From NCBI GenBank assembly GCA_009829735.1, contig CM020620.1:27064951-27128950 (forward strand): a DNA stretch of 64,000 nucleotides. Reading direction: 5' to 3'. The stretch is from Pyropia yezoensis. Lineage: Eukaryota; Rhodophyta; Bangiophyceae; Bangiales; Bangiaceae. The first letter of the stretch is position 1. Each line of letters opens with the position of its first letter. Positions 31,765 to 44,959 of this stretch are shown here, piece by piece. Position numbers and translations under genes: made by a program. The notes under the pieces were generated by a model that was not told the origin of the DNA, searched no databases, and worked only from the letters and a program-made list of their open reading frames with translations.

Positions 31765-34700
31765 GCCGTATCGTCCGGGATTGCTACTGCCCATGACAGC
31801 TTAGTAAAGCAGTCCGACATGACCAGGATGTACCTGTTCCCTTGTTCCGTTACCGGAAGCGGTCCGAGTATGTCGATAGCGACTTGCTCGTTGGGTCCAT
31901 CCGGAGGGAACAGTTTCATAGCGGATGCCCGCCTATGAAGACTCATGCGATTCCGTGCGCACGGGTGGCATCCCCGCACGTGGTCGATTACGTCGACGGC
32001 CATTGCTGGCCAGTATAAGAACCTTCGCATTGCTGCGAACATGCGCGAACCCCCCGGGTGTCCGGCTGTGGGGTTCTCGTGTTCTCGTTGCATGACGGCT
32101 TGTCGTAAGGACACGGGAACCACGACCTGATGCCGTCCATCGGCGGGTGCCCGCCGGTATATCAGTCCGTCCTCGTTCTCGGAGAAGATGCCGGCCGTGC
32201 CGGCCAGGAGGTTAGCGCGATGGTGTCTACAGTCATCGTCATTGGCCTGTGCCTCGCGGAAGTCCGCGAGGGTCAATGGGCACGCAAGGTGTGCCCTGGT
32301 ATGGTCAACCATACCTTGGGTAGCATTACCCACCATGCACACCGGTACCACCGGGACTTCTTCGTCCACCTGTCGGGTATCCCCGCTTGGGGTATCGAGT
32401 CGCGACAGCGCGTCCCCCAGATGATGGGTGGAGCCGGCCTTATATATGGTCCGTAGTCGTGCTTGGCCATCTTCAGCCTCCACCGGGCTAGCCGACCGTG
32501 GCTGTCGGAATCCTTGTCACCAAGGTCGAGAAGCCATCGTAAACGTTCGTGGTCGGACCTTACGATGAGCCTGGAACCTTCCGGGTATGGCCGGAGCAGT
32601 TGCACTGCCCGTATGACTCCGAGGCACTCGCGCTCGGTGGCACTATAGTTACGCTCAGCCGGGTTGAGTGTCCGGCTGAAGTACCCTACCGGATGTAGGT
32701 CCGGGATAGCATTATCGGCACCGATGATGGTCTTTCCCTGTAGCAGGGTGCATCCTATTTGGGTGTCGCAGGCGTCGACGTCGATGACGAAGGTCCCGCG
32801 TCTATGCGGCAACGCAAGCACGGGTGGGGCTAGCAGAGCTTGCTTGAGCAGCTCGAATGCCTCTCTCTCGCTGGGCGAGAAAGGTTGGAGTACCTTTGGC
32901 AAGGCACTGCTCGTCAGAACCGTTAGCGGTTTGGCTATACGAGCGAAGCCCTTGACGAACCGTCGGTATACGTTGCACATTCCCAGGAAGCTTTTCAGCT
33001 GTGTCTGGGTGGTTGGGTATTGCGCATCCCGGAGTGCCCGGGTATTAGCTTCGAGCACTCCCAGCTTACCTGGTGTGATCTGGTGACCCAGATACTCGAC
33101 TATCTGCTGGAAGAAGGCGCACTTCTTGAGGCGCAGGGTTACCCCGGCGTTCCGCATGAGGGTGAGTACCTCGTCGACATGTTGCACATGGTCATCCATG
33201 TTACGCGAGAAGACGATGACGTCGTCCAAGTACACCAGGCAGTTACGCAACTTGACTCCCGACAGTATGATGTCGATGGCCCGTTGGAATGTGGCGGGGG
33301 CGTGGGACAATCCGAAGGGCATCCTTAGGAACTCGTACACGCCACTGTGGCAGACGAACGCCGTCTTGGGAATATCCTCTTCCGCCACTGGGATCTGCCA
33401 AAACCCGGCATTGCAGTCGATAGTGGTAAACAATGTGGCTTCCCCCAGCGAGTCGATACACTCGTCCATCCTTGGTAAAGGGTATGAGTCTTTCTTGGTA
33501 ACCAAGTTGAGGCGTCGATAATCGATGCAAAACCGAGGGGTTTGATCCTTCTTCGGTACGATCACGACTGGGGCACCCCACTCCGACATCGAAGGTCGGA
33601 TCACCTTAGCTTCACTCATCCTCTTCACTTCCCCATCAACGATCTTTCGTTGCATAGGTCCCGCACGATGCGGTTGCGACCGCGCTGGTCGAGCACTTGG
33701 TACCAGGTCTATACGATGTTCGGTTGCCCCAGTGGTACCCAGCGCCCCGCTGGTCCTCATGACGTCGTGCTTTCTTAGCATCCGTCGTACCCCTTCAGCT
33801 ACCGAAGGGGGAAGGTGGTCGAGGTCAGCCTCGGCCAGGGCCTTCAATGCTTCTTGGTCCTTTAGCGGCATGTCCGCCGGAGCCGCCGATGGGTTAGGCT
33901 TCCCGTCATCGGGTTGCTGTCGCTCGGTGGTCTCGGCGACCGCCAGCACCTCAAGTGGTTCCACTTGACCTTCCTTGTCAGGGGTAAGGATATCTCCTTC
34001 GTAGAGCTCGGCAATCCCGAGGATAGTTCCCTTCGGGAGGGTGACTGCCTTACGGCGATAGTTCGCCATCACAAGCAGTGATTACCCCCCTTCTGGGAGG
34101 TCTGCGATACCATTGGCCATGGTCAACCCATGGCGCTTGTAGGTTCGTAGGTTGGACCGGACTCTGCAGATGCCTGCAAGGTCGCAGTTAACCGGGAGGA
34201 CGGTCTCCGATAGCGGCTGAAAGCGAGTCCGCTTGGCCAGCCGGAGTGTCTTCGGTTCTACGCTTGCGTATACCTCAGCCACGTTAACGTGGCTCCCTTG
34301 TAGCGTCAGGTCCCTGACGATCGCTGTCTGTCCTCTCTTCGTCCCGTCGGCCTCTTGCAGCTCGACGGTCCTCTGGCCCGGCCGGATTGCATCAACGTGA
34401 ACGTTGATGAAGGTGCACCCCAGTATGCAGGGCACAGATAGCGTCTCACATACCAGGAAGTCGACTTCCGTAGTAAGCTCCCCGATGGTGACCTGCAGCG
34501 ACATCGCTGCGGTCGTACGAATGAGACGACCATTCCCATCCTTGATCGTGGGTCCCCGAGTCACCCTGACTCGCGGAAGCCACTACTCCGGGAGGGTATC
34601 CTTCCGGACCAAGTGAGGTCCAGCCCCTGTATCCAGTACGGGGTAATACGACCGGGTCGACTGGGGGTCAACCCCCAGTGTGGCTGATACCTTGAAGTTC

Positions 34701-34990
34701 TCCAAGGTGAACAGCACGTGGCCTACACCGATATCCGGTGTAACTCGGGCATCCTGAACAGGGCCCTTGTCTGATTCCATGTTACGGGGATTCCCGTCCT
34801 CTCCTCCCAACCTTGGTGGATGGTCATCAATCCCCTGACGCCGTGTCGTCGGGGCCGGAAGGTGTACCCGGGGGTTGATGCGGCGTCGACTCAACCGCGC
34901 TCTCCGGGGGGCTTTCCCCGCGGTACTCCGGGGTGGCTTGCTTGGGTTACCCCAGCGCCCCCCGGTCATCCTTCCTCTCACTCGTTTCCC
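31765..34990 (-). pseudogene. pol: pol of B1 (PR-RT-RNaseH and integrase N-terminal half)
   Basis: Same domain order as B2: protease DTGAGPHLV, a TAG stop just after VRKDTLPE (near 34583), a TAA stop near 34079-34081, then an open reverse transcriptase and RNase H (LVYLDDVIVFS near 33220). A frameshift near 32455 lies after RLARWRLKMAKHDY. The integrase zinc finger and first catalytic Asp (VAIDILGPLPVT) follow and stop being B1 at 31765, where B2 is inserted. The rest is at 20124-21088. The gag frameshift heptamer is preserved at 34984-34990. Confidence 0.88.
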
Positions 34991-35097
34991 GCCCTTGGGA
35001 GGGTGCTGTCCGCCGGGACATCCGGCTGAGGAGGTGCCTCATCGACGGCCAGTACTCCCCCTGGAGCTGGCTGCCTACCCGGTGCGGGTCCGGGTGC

Positions 35098-37161
35098 TCA
35101 GGCGGGATACCCCCCGGTGGATGCCTTGCGTTGCGCCGCTGCCCGCCGAGACTCCTCGGGGATGAGTGGGCAGGACGACACCCAGTGCTGGGGATCCCCA
35201 CACAACATACATCCGGACGTACCGGTCCCCCCTTGAGTTCGCATCGGGGTAGCCCCGTAGCTGCGGTTGCCTCCCTCTGGCGCCCGAGTGCCTGCTCCCT
35301 GGTAGGCCTTGGGTCCTTGCGTCAACCGGAACATGGACTCCCCCAACCGGTTGGGTCGGCCCGCAATCTGCGGAGGTGCCTCCGTGCGCACCGCCCATGT
35401 TGGTGAGGGTTGGTGAGGGTTACCCGTCACCGGGGAGTACCCCGTGGTCCGTACGTACGGGACGCGACGTCCCGTGCCCTCGCTGACCTGGAACTGGGTC
35501 CCCGCCGGAGCGATGTACGCTACCGTACCATGCTCATCAATCACCGGCGTAGCCGGTAACAGCAGGTGGCCCTGCTGGTCAACCAGTGGTTCCTCCTCGC
35601 TCGTGGGGGCGTAATCGGTAGCCACCAGTACCGGTGCGGCCTTCCGTTCCATCTTGTCTTGCCTCGGTACCGGGGTAGGACTGGGCTTGCTCCCCTCACC
35701 CTTGGGCTTTGAGGCCAGAGCACACTCCGGGTGAAGCACCCGGTAGGCGTCCCCCAGGGACTTGCACATATGCATCAGTCGACTGAAGTTCGTCCGTGCC
35801 GTGTTGGCGCCCCGTGCGGATATCCGCACGTAGTTGGGTACTCCTGCGAACAGGATGGCTCGTAGCTCCCCTTTACCGAGGAGCTTCCCCAGCTCGTAGT
35901 CGAGCTCTTGGATCCGGCGTCCAAACATCTCCTCATCCTCCCAGGACTGGGCGGTGGCAGTGCGAAGGGCCCGGTAGTGGTCCTCGCACTTGTCCTCACT
36001 GAGGTAACTGCTCAGCAGCTCCTTAAGAATCCCACGGTAATCCATGGGGGTGGCCGCGACCCTCATTCCCGGCATCGGGGATGCCTGGCGAAGGATGCCT
36101 CGCACCCGTTCATCAACAAAGAACGGGAGGATCTCCAGGGCCAGCCCCTCGTTAACGAGGGCCTTGTCCGCGGCTGCCTTGAAGATAGCTAAGAAGCCGA
36201 TGACTGCCAACGGGCGTCCGTTCGGCCCTCCGAACATAGGGACTCCCTTCATAAGGGTCTGCATAGAGCGGATCGCCCGATGCGACGTATTACGCATCGA
36301 TTCCGATACGGTGGTAGAGCGGTCCTCCAAACGATAACGTTCTGGAGTAAGAACCGACCGGAAGACCTCGTTGACGATCTCCGTGTCAGCGTCCTGGATA
36401 TCCAGTCGCTTAGCCAGTTGATGAGCAAACTCATCGGACTCCACCCGCTTCAGTAGGCTCGCAGTTACCTGCGCGGTCATAGCTTCCACCACTGAAGATG
36501 GTACTTCAGGCGTCGGCACCTCGGGAACCCGAGTTGCCTGGCCTCCTTCGGCGTGGGGATACTGTGAGAGGGTACCCCCTCCCCCAATAACCGACTCTCC
36601 AACGGCGTAAGTATCCGCCGGGTCGTGTCCGCGGAGTCCGCTTCGGGTGCTCCGAGCGTATCGCTCCGTGTGACTCCGTTCGAACTCTGCCGACGAGTCG
36701 GATCCATACCCCATTGTGTCCGGGGGTTGTCCAGGAGTAGCAACACCAGGGTTGACCCTGGTGGACTCCGAAAGTAGTCCGGCCGGTTCAAACCGTACCG
36801 GTGTGGGAGGAACACGACGAGGTCCCGTCGTGTGGCGTGTTGACATCAACACTGCCATTGCGTCCTCCGTCCGCTCTTGACGGGCGTCGAGTCCGGAAAA
36901 TCGGGCCTCGATGCGGGCCAATGATGCCATCAAGGAATCCCCTGGTGAAGGAGGCGGCGGAGTGAGGTCGGTCGATGACAGTTGAGGCGGGCCCCCGCCT
37001 TCTGCCGTCCGAGCCGTGCCAAACGTCGATCCGGCACCGGAAAGCATTGGCGTCTCAATGTTGTCGATCGGGTTCCCGATCTCGGTTCCCGTAGTCACCT
37101 CCGGGGTCGGCGTCGACGCCGATCCGTCATCTTGAACGTTCCCCGTCTCTTGGGTAGACAT
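35098..37161 (-). pseudogene. gag: gag of B1, premature stop
   Basis: ATG at 37161 (MSTQETGNVQDDGSAS). It has the complete capsid-like region, including the segment missing in B2, and the CCHC knuckle CMLCGDPQHWVSSC. Compared with B2, an Arg codon is replaced by TGA at 35098-35100, about 40 codons before the usual gag end at 34978. This would also stop the ribosome before the frameshift site. Confidence 0.85.
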
Positions 37162-37386
37162 AGTCACAATCAGTCAACCGACGTAACAATCACCACGAAT
37201 AAGAGAGCGAGGGGGTAGACTGGGGAGAGTAACAATAGATCACAGTCAAAGGTAAAAACTCAACACAATCGATCAGGTCGCAGCACCACGAGTACAAGAA
37301 AAGGACCGGATCCCTATCCGTGTGCCAGGGCCAAAGCCGGCGTCACCAAAGGGGTGACGGAAACCCGTCCCCTGCTGCTCCACCAA

Positions 37387-37749
37387 TGTAGCACTATAGG
37401 TATCCGTCGCACGTCCACTCTCAGGGAACACTCACCACGGGGGATCGGCACCAACGTCACCGGGAGGCCAAGGTTGCTGTCCTTGGAGCGCAAGCCACGG
37501 GACCAAGGTGGGAGCCCAAATGGGAGGGGTTTGTTGTTCTGCCTTGGCCGGCGGTGGATTCGCCGCCGGCCCCCTCGTTATATACCCCCGGAGACACTAC
37601 TAACTACCCTCCACCCCAAGATGCAAGTCCCTCTGGTCATACGTAACTTGTAGATACCGTGACCAGTACGGACTCTCAAATTGAAAGCCAAGGATTAGAA
37701 GTAGCCCCCCTAACATTAGGGTCACAATACGGCCAACCATATTGCTACA
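37387..37749 (-). repeat. 5' LTR of B1 (right)
   Basis: 363 bases, TGTAGCA to TGCTACA. It abuts the cut zinc-knuckle codons of B3 gag, beginning TCTCC at 37750. Confidence 0.88.
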
Positions 37750-39716
37750 TCTCCGCACAACATACATCCGGACGTGCCGGCCGTCCTGGGCGTCCGCGTC
37801 GGGTTGGCTCCATAGGTCCGGTTGCCTGCGTCGGACGCCCGAGTGCCCGCTCCTTGGTAGGCCTTGGGTCCCGGTGCCAGCCGGAGCATGGACTACCCCA
37901 ACCGGTTGGCTCTACCAGCGATGTACGGAGGTGCCTCCGTACGCACTGCCCATGTCGGCAGGGGCTGGTGGGGGTTCACCGTAACCGGGGCATACCCCGT
38001 AGTCCGCACATACGGGACGCGCCGACCCGCTCCCTCGTTGACCTGGAACTGGGTCCCAGCCGGGGCGATGTACGCTACCGTACCATGCTCATCAATCACC
38101 GGCGTCGCCGGTAGCAACAGGTGGCCCTGTTGGTCAACTAGAGGTTCATCCTCACCGGTAGGGGTATGTTCGGTCGCCACCAGTACTGGTGCGGCCTTAC
38201 GTTCCACCTTCTCTGGACTCGGTACCGGGGTAAGACTGGGCTTGCCTCCCTCACCCCTGGGCTTCGGGGCCAAGGCGCATTCCGGGTGTAGCACCCGGTA
38301 GGCGTCGTCTAGGGACTTGCACATATGCATCAGTCGACTGAAGTTCGTCCGGGCCGTATTGGCTCCCCGTGCGGATATCCGCGCGTAGTTGGGTACTCCT
38401 GCGAACAGGATGGCCCGTAGTTCCCCTCTACCGAGGAGCTTCCCCAGCTCGTAGTCGAGCTCTTGGATCCGGCGTCCAAACATCTCCTCGTCCTCCCAGG
38501 ACTGGGCGGTGGCAGTGCGAAGGGCCCGATAGTGGTCTTCGCACTTGTCCTCACTGAGGTAGCTGCTAAGCAACTCCTTCAATATACCACGGTAATCCAT
38601 GAGGGTGGCTGCAACCCTCATTCCCGGCATCGGGGATGCTTGGCGGAGGATGCCTCGAACCCGCTCGTCAACAAAGAACGGGAGGATCTCTAGCGCCAGC
38701 CCCTCGTTGACGAGTGCCTTGTCTGCGGCTGCCTTAAAGCTATTCAAGAAGCCGATGACTGCCAACGGGCGTCCGTTGGGGCCCCCGAACATAGGGACTC
38801 CCTTTATAAGGGTCGGCATCGAGCGAATCGCTCGGTGCGAGGTCGTACGCATCGATTCCGATACGGCAGTGGATCGGTCCTCCAATCGATAACGTTCGGG
38901 AGTCAGTACCGACCTGAAGACTTCGCTGACAATCTTCGTGTCCGCGTCCTGGATATCCAGTCGCTTCGCCAGTTGATGAGCAAGCTCATCGGACTCCATC
39001 CGCTTCAGTAAGCTCGCAGTAACCTGCGCTGTCATCGCTTGCATCAGTGACGCTGGAACTTCCGGCGTTGGCGCCTCGGGTACCCGAGTTGCCTGGCTTC
39101 CGTCGTCGAGGGGGTAATGGGAGACGGTACCGTCTCCTCCCATCGCCGACTCTGTTCCGGCGTAAGTGTCCGCCGGACCATGTCCGCGGAGCCCGCTCTG
39201 GGTGCTCCGAGAATAGCGCTCCGTATGGCTACGGGCCAACTCACCCGACGAGTCGGATCCATAACCCGCCGTGTCCAGGGGATGTCCAGGAGTAGCAACA
39301 CCGGGGTTGACCCTGGTGGCCTCCGAAAGTAGTCCGGCCGGTTCGAACCGTACCGGTGTGGGGGGGACCCGACGGGGTACCGTCGTATGGCGTGCTGACA
39401 TCAGCACGGCCATTGCGCCCTCCGTACGCTCTTGACGGGCGTCGAGCCCGGTGAACCGGGCCTCGATGCGAGCCAATGATGCCATCAGGGAGTCCCCTGG
39501 TGAAGGTGGCGGCGGCGTGAGGTCGGCAGAGGACAGTTGCGGCGGGCCCCCGCCTTCTGCCATCCGAGCCGTGCCAAACGTCGATCCGGCACCGGAGAGC
39601 ATCGGCAATTCAATGTTGTCGATCGGGTTACCGATCCCGGTTCCCGGGTTCAGCTCCGGGGTCGGCGTCGACGCCGATCCGTCACCTTGAACGTTCCCGG
39701 TCTCTTGGGTAGACAT
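37750..39716 (-). pseudogene. gag: gag of B3, truncated in the zinc knuckle by B1
   Basis: ATG at 39716 (MSTQETGNVQGDGSAS). The sequence is clearly diverged from the B1 and B2 gags but has the same layout, including the capsid segment lost in B2. A TAG replaces the Glu after AGRANRLG near 37890. The frame then continues to the start of the zinc knuckle (CMLCG), where the B1 LTR begins. Confidence 0.85.
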
Positions 39717-39941
39717 AGTCACAATCAGTCAACCGACGTAACAGTCACCACGAATAAGAGAGCGAGGGGGTAGTTAGGGGAGAGTAACCGTAGATCGCAG
39801 TGAAACGCAACCACCCAAAACAATCGAACAGATCGCAGCACCACGAGTACAAGAAAAGGACTGGATCCCTATCCGTGTGCCAGGGCCGAAGACGGCGTTA
39901 CCAGAAGGGTGACGGAAACCCGTCCCCTGCTGCTCCACCAA

Positions 39942-40305
39942 TGTAGCACAATAGGGTATCCGCTGCATGTCCACTCTCATGGAACACTCACGACGGGGGA
40001 TCGGCACCAACGTCACCGGGAGGCCAAGGTTGCTGTCCTTGGAGCGCAAGCCACGGGACCAAGATGGGAGCCCAAATGGGAGGGGTTTGTTGTTCTGCCT
40101 TAGCCGGCGGTGGATTCGCCGCCGGCCCCCCCGTTATAAACCCTCGGAGACACTACTAACTACCCTCCACCCCAAGATGCAAGTCCCTCTGGTCATACGT
40201 AACTTATAGATACCGTGACCAGTACGGACTCTCAAATTGAAAGCCAAGGATTGGAAGTAGCCCCCCTAATATTAGCGTCACAATACGGCCGACCATATTG
40301 CTACA
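39942..40305 (-). repeat. 5' LTR of B3 (right)
   Basis: 364 bases opening TGTAGCACAATAGGG, followed by GAACG, the right target duplication in element C. Confidence 0.88.
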
Positions 40306-40335
40306 GAACGTCGGTTCCCAGGAGCCGGGACCCTC

Positions 40336-40342
40336 GGGAAAA
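40336..40342 (+). promoter_or_regulatory. -1 ribosomal frameshift heptamer, gag/pol of C
   Basis: GGGAAAA in phase G GGA AAA, followed by GAG and the gag stop TAA (40346-40348). The -1 frame is open through the site into pol. Confidence 0.7.
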
Positions 40343-43300
40343 GAGTAACGGGGGGCGGATCGAAACGGTCCCCTCCCCATCGTCGGGATAGTACCTGCTC
40401 GTTTGCAACTGCGTTGGGGTTCTCCAAGATCTTTGAGAGCCCCGTTATACCTGTACGTTCTGAGTCATCGATTACTTTGAAAACCCCTTGTTCCTGTTTG
40501 CCCTCTCTGGCACGACGATCGAAGTCTGGGCTCCGACGTCGGATGGGGATGAAGAAGCCCTATGGGTTCAAGGGTACCTTGCTTGTGCTGCGTAAGAGAA
40601 ACTTTGCTTTGAATGCTTTGGTTCGATTGGACAAGGAGGAACCGAAGGACACCACTGCTATCCTGGACACTGGTGCTGGGCCAAGCGTGGTACGTGAGGA
40701 CATCCTCCCTGACGGGTGGCGACGACTGGCGTCGAGAGCCCCCAAGTCGACGCATGTGTGTGACGCCTCGAGTCAGTTGTTACGGGCCCGTGGGATCGTG
40801 GAACTATCGCTTATTGTGAACGGGAAGCCGATGGAGCTCGAGTTCCTCGTGGTCAGGGCCCTCTCGGTACCGTTGATCCTCGGAGGGGACTTTCAGAAGG
40901 AACACGTTAAGGCGATCTACCCTGAAACAGAGTCTGTGCTTTGGAACCTGGGTTTCCTGACGTACGCCAAGAGAACGTGGGACGGAAAGACCAAGATCAC
41001 TTCTCCTGTGAAGGGTAAACCCGTACGCCAAGATCCTTATGCCCTGTACCTCTCTAAGGGTGTAACTTTGGCACCTCGATCCCTCCAAGCGGTCTACGTC
41101 AAGTGCGGAACGAATGGACGTTGTTTACTTTATGAACGACCGCACAAGATGGCTAAGAAAGGGCTCCATCTGCATAACGCCATGGTTCACGTACGGACCC
41201 GGCGGGACTTCCGGATCCACATCATGAGCATCTCGAACCGGGCGGTCAACTTGCCCGAGAACTTCGCCGTAGGCCTCGCTATCCCGTACGACGGACCCGT
41301 GCTCGAGGTCCCCACTGGTTACTTTCCGGCCCCAAGTGAGGGGGCCGACCCTATTGTTACGCTGGGAACCGAGCAAGGGAACACGTCAGGTCAGGCGTCG
41401 TCACCGGGGGGCGAGACCCCGAAAGGATCCGATGGAACCACGGTGCCCGATCCGGATACAAAGGGGAAGACGTCAGACGGAACCCCGGTCAAGATGCCCA
41501 AGGTGGCGTACGAGCTGATCCCGCCTGAACTTCAACAGGCTCTACGTGAACTTTTGGAGCGCTACAAGGGTCTTCGGGACGGACAACTGGGACGCATTAA
41601 CGTGACACCCCACCGGATCACTTTGAAGGACGGGGCCCAGCCTATTCGTTCCCAACCGTACCGCACCGGGCTCCATCATCGGGACCTGATCAAGGAACAA
41701 GTGGAAAAGCAGACCAAGCTCGGGGTCATTGAACCGTCTCAGGCTGAGTGGTCGTTCCCGGTCGTCTTAGTCCCCAAGCCCGATGGTACCCCGCGGTTCT
41801 GTGTTGACTACCGCAGACTGAACGATGTGACGGTTAAGGACACGTACCGGTTACCGAGGATGGACGACTGTATCGACTTTTTGGGAGAAGCAACCGTGTT
41901 TTCGATGTTGGACGCCAACTGTGGCTACTGGGAGATCCCGGTTGCTGCAGAGGACCAGGATAAGACGACGTTCACGTGTCACGAAGGAACCTTCCGGTAC
42001 ATAAGGCTCCCCTTTGGTCGTACGAACGCTCGGGCTACGTTTCAACGGGCCATTGACATGATCCTGTCCGGGGTTAAGTGGAAGACGTGCCTCGTATACC
42101 TGGACGACATTATTGTTTTCTCTAAGAACCCGACAGAACACCTGGAACACCTGAAAGAGATCTTTGGGCTACTCGCGAAGGCCGGTGTTTCCCTTAAGGC
42201 CAGCAAGTGCTTTTTGCTTCATGACGAGGTTGAGTACCTTGGCCATATCGTCGGCAAGGGACAGCTCCGCGTGAACGAGAAGAACCTAGTCGGGCTACAT
42301 GAAGCCAAGAAGCCGAGAACCAAGGACCTACGCAGTTTCCTGGGAATGTGTAACGTTTACCTTTGCTTTGTTAAGGCCTATGCTCAGGTGGCCCGCCCTC
42401 TGTTGGCTATGACAAGTACCAAGGTACCCGTCCCTCTGCCTCCTTTCACTCCGGCTCAGACGGACGCGTTCGAGGAACTGAAGTACCGTCTGACCCACAC
42501 GCCGATCCTGGCGCTTTCGCGACGCTCGGGCCAGTTTATTGTGGATACCGACGCGAGAGCTGCCCAGATTGGATGCTTTTTGCTACAGGAACAAGAGGAC
42601 GGGGCCTACAAGCACGTGGGTTACTGGAGCAGGGTCCTGACACAAGCGGAACGGAACTAAAGTACCACGGAACGCGAGTGTCTTGCCGTTGTCTGGGCTC
42701 TCTCTCTGTTACGACCGTACCTAGAGGGGACACGCTTCGTTGTACGCACGGACCACACCGCTTTAAAGTGGATGTTACACATGGACGGAGCCCATTGACG
42801 TTTGGCTCGTTGGCGACTCAGATTAGCCGAGTACAGTTATACCATTGAGTCCCGTCCTGGTCAACACCACCATGCTGCAGACTTTATGTCCAGGCTAGAA
42901 ACTACGGGACACGACCGAGGACCTATACCTGAGGAGATACCTTCCCTGTTAACTATGGCCAACTTTGTTACCGGATGGATCCACCCGAACTTCAAGACAC
43001 ACAAGAGGTACCCACCGTTGTCGGTTGGCAGGATCCTTAAGGCTCAGGGAAACGACAAGCGTTGCAAGGAACTTCAGGAAGAGATGAACCGGAACGCCAA
43101 CACGCGGTACGGGGAAGCACCTGAAGGGTTACTTGTACGACTGGCTCCTCTGGACCGAGCCGTTCAGATTGTGGTCCCCAAGGAACTACAGCAGGAGGTA
43201 CAGACTTTGGAACATGAACCAGGCCACGCGGGACACCCAGGGATCAATAAGATGTATACCTCTATGAGACGAACGTTCTACTGGGAAACTATGGTGGCCG

Positions 43301-44594
43301 ACGTGCTTGTTTTTGTTACCAACTGTACCGCTTGTTCCAAGGGTAAGGTTCAAGGACGGCGACGTACCAATCCGCTTAAGTTGCTCCCCGCCACGGATCC
43401 CTATCAGGACGTATGCCTTGACCTGTTGGGACCCTTGCCCGAGACAGTGAACGGGAACAAGTACCTTCTGGTTATCGTGGACAGGTTTACCAAGCTTACC
43501 CGAGTGGTACCCATTAGTAGTCAGGACGCGGAAGTGGTGGCCTCGGCCTTTTTGGATACATGGGTCGCTTCTTACGGGCCCCCGGAAACGTTACTGACAG
43601 ACAATGGGCCCCAGCTGGCGTCCACGCACTTCCGTGGCGTCTGCAGTATGCTTGGGATCAAACACGTAACGTTTACCACGTACCATCCGCAGACCCAAGG
43701 ACAAGTGGAACGCTTTAACCGTACTATCGTGGCCCGGTTCCGTACGTCCATCGAGGACCATCAGGACCAGTGGAACGAATTGGTTTCCGTGCTTACCGTG
43801 GCGTACAACACAAGGCCACAACAGAGTACCGGCGTGGCCCCGTTTGAGTTCGTTATCCCTAAATGCGTGCGTACCTCTGCACTGGACCAGCTCCCAAGGT
43901 CCCCGTATCCCAAAAGGTTCAGTGGCAAGGCACACCAGGTACGCGAGATAAGACGGGCCCACCTGAGGAACCTAGCCTTCACGGTACGCAAGAACCTTGA
44001 CCTGGCCCAGCGTCGGTACAAGAGGGGTTACGAAAAGCGGGTTACGCCTGTGAACGAGACCCTTCGCGTGGGAGACTGTGTGTACGTGGATACCAACGAC
44101 GACAGTCGGAAGAAACTGGACCGAAGAGTCAAGGGTCCCTATCGGATCGGGGACGGGGATGGGCACACGTTCACGGTACTGGTTGAAGGGATCTGTGACC
44201 GGGTTAGTAGTGACCATGTGGCACGTGCAACCACACCCTCTGGCCAGACGGACTCCACGTCCATGTTGCATGGTCCGCAAGAACCGGTTGTACCCCTGGA
44301 CCACAGGACTCTGGCACCTTTTTTGTTTGGGAACGTTTCTTGGGGCACGACAGGGACCAGAAAGGGAACCTTCGGCTGTTGGTACGCTGGTGGGGTTATG
44401 CCCAGTCCGAGGATACCTGGGAACCTTATCACAAGCTCGACAGGGCCAAGGTTACCCAGTACTGTGAATGTGTTGGTACCGAACCTCCACTGCGGGAGGA
44501 GGAGGCCATCGTACAACTCGAACCCTTCAAAGCTATCTATGCTGTGTGGCCCCGGAACCTTGAACCGGGCGCGGATATGTGGCCCCGTTGCTAA
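40336..44594 (+). pseudogene. pol: pol polyprotein of C (PR-RT-RNaseH-IN-chromodomain)
   Basis: Entered by the -1 frameshift at 40336. Protease ILDTGAGPSVV (about 40660) is followed by reverse transcriptase with FCVDYRRLNDVTVKDTYRLP and LVYLDDIIVFS (about 42095-42120). RNase H is broken by TAA at 42658-42660 after AERN and by TGA near 42796-42801. Integrase has the HHCC finger (HAGHPGIN, CTACSKGK), the core VCLDLLGPLP, LLTDNGPQLAS and QGQVERFNRTIV, and then a frameshift near 44335. The chromodomain (LRLLVRWWGYAQSEDTWEPY) lies in the next frame, ending at 44594. Three breaks make it non-functional as read. Confidence 0.9.
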
Positions 44595-44959
44595 CCCTGG
44601 GCCACGCCCCCTTGACCTGGTCAGTCGGACCCCGCCGAGGTCAAGTGCCATCCAAGAGGCCCATGAGCATGGGAAGGTCACAGGTTCAACATAGGGTCCC
44701 AGTCAACATGTATGTAGCAAGGAATAGATTGATTTTCTTTGAAAAAAGGGCTACTTGGAATTCTGTTTCTGGCTAACCTTGGGTTGGTTCTTTCCCACTT
44801 TCCCCCATTACACTCACCTCCCTTTCAGGGATTACAAGATAGGGTGATTATCGGAAGGGGGGCAGGACTACCAAGAGGAAGGCAAGAAGCAGTGGAAACT
44901 TTATGACCCTCCAAGCAACAAGACGTAGGGTCAACACATGGAACACGCTCGCAGAACCC
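44595..44959. other. spacer between convergent ORFs of C
   Basis: 365 bases between the chromodomain stop and the antisense ORF stop. It is less GC-rich, with a TTTTCTTTG block near 44735. No gene is seen. Confidence 0.5.

Larger units (their letters stand above)
16709..37749 (-). mobile_element. Ty3/gypsy chromovirus B1, minus strand, split by B2
   Basis: Internal sequence runs from the polypurine tract (16709-16721) through the antisense ORF and the end of integrase to 21088. It resumes at 31765 after B2, and ends with gag, primer-binding site and right LTR (37387-37749). Its left LTR is the chimeric 16343-16708. B2 lies in the integrase reading frame with target duplication GCCGT. B1 and B2 are nearly identical over gag, but B1 pol has two in-frame stops and frameshifts. 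Confidence 0.8.
16343..40305 (-). mobile_element. Ty3/gypsy chromovirus B3, minus strand, mostly deleted
   Basis: Terminal LTRs 16343-16708 and 39942-40305 share the variant opening TGTAGCACAATAGGGTATCC and are flanked by perfect duplications GAACG (16338-16342 and 40306-40310). What remains of B3 itself is its right LTR, primer-binding site and first part of gag (37750-39716). B1 inserted there in the zinc knuckle. The rest of B3, between its left LTR and gag, is missing, probably lost by recombination between the left LTRs of B3 and B1. Confidence 0.75.
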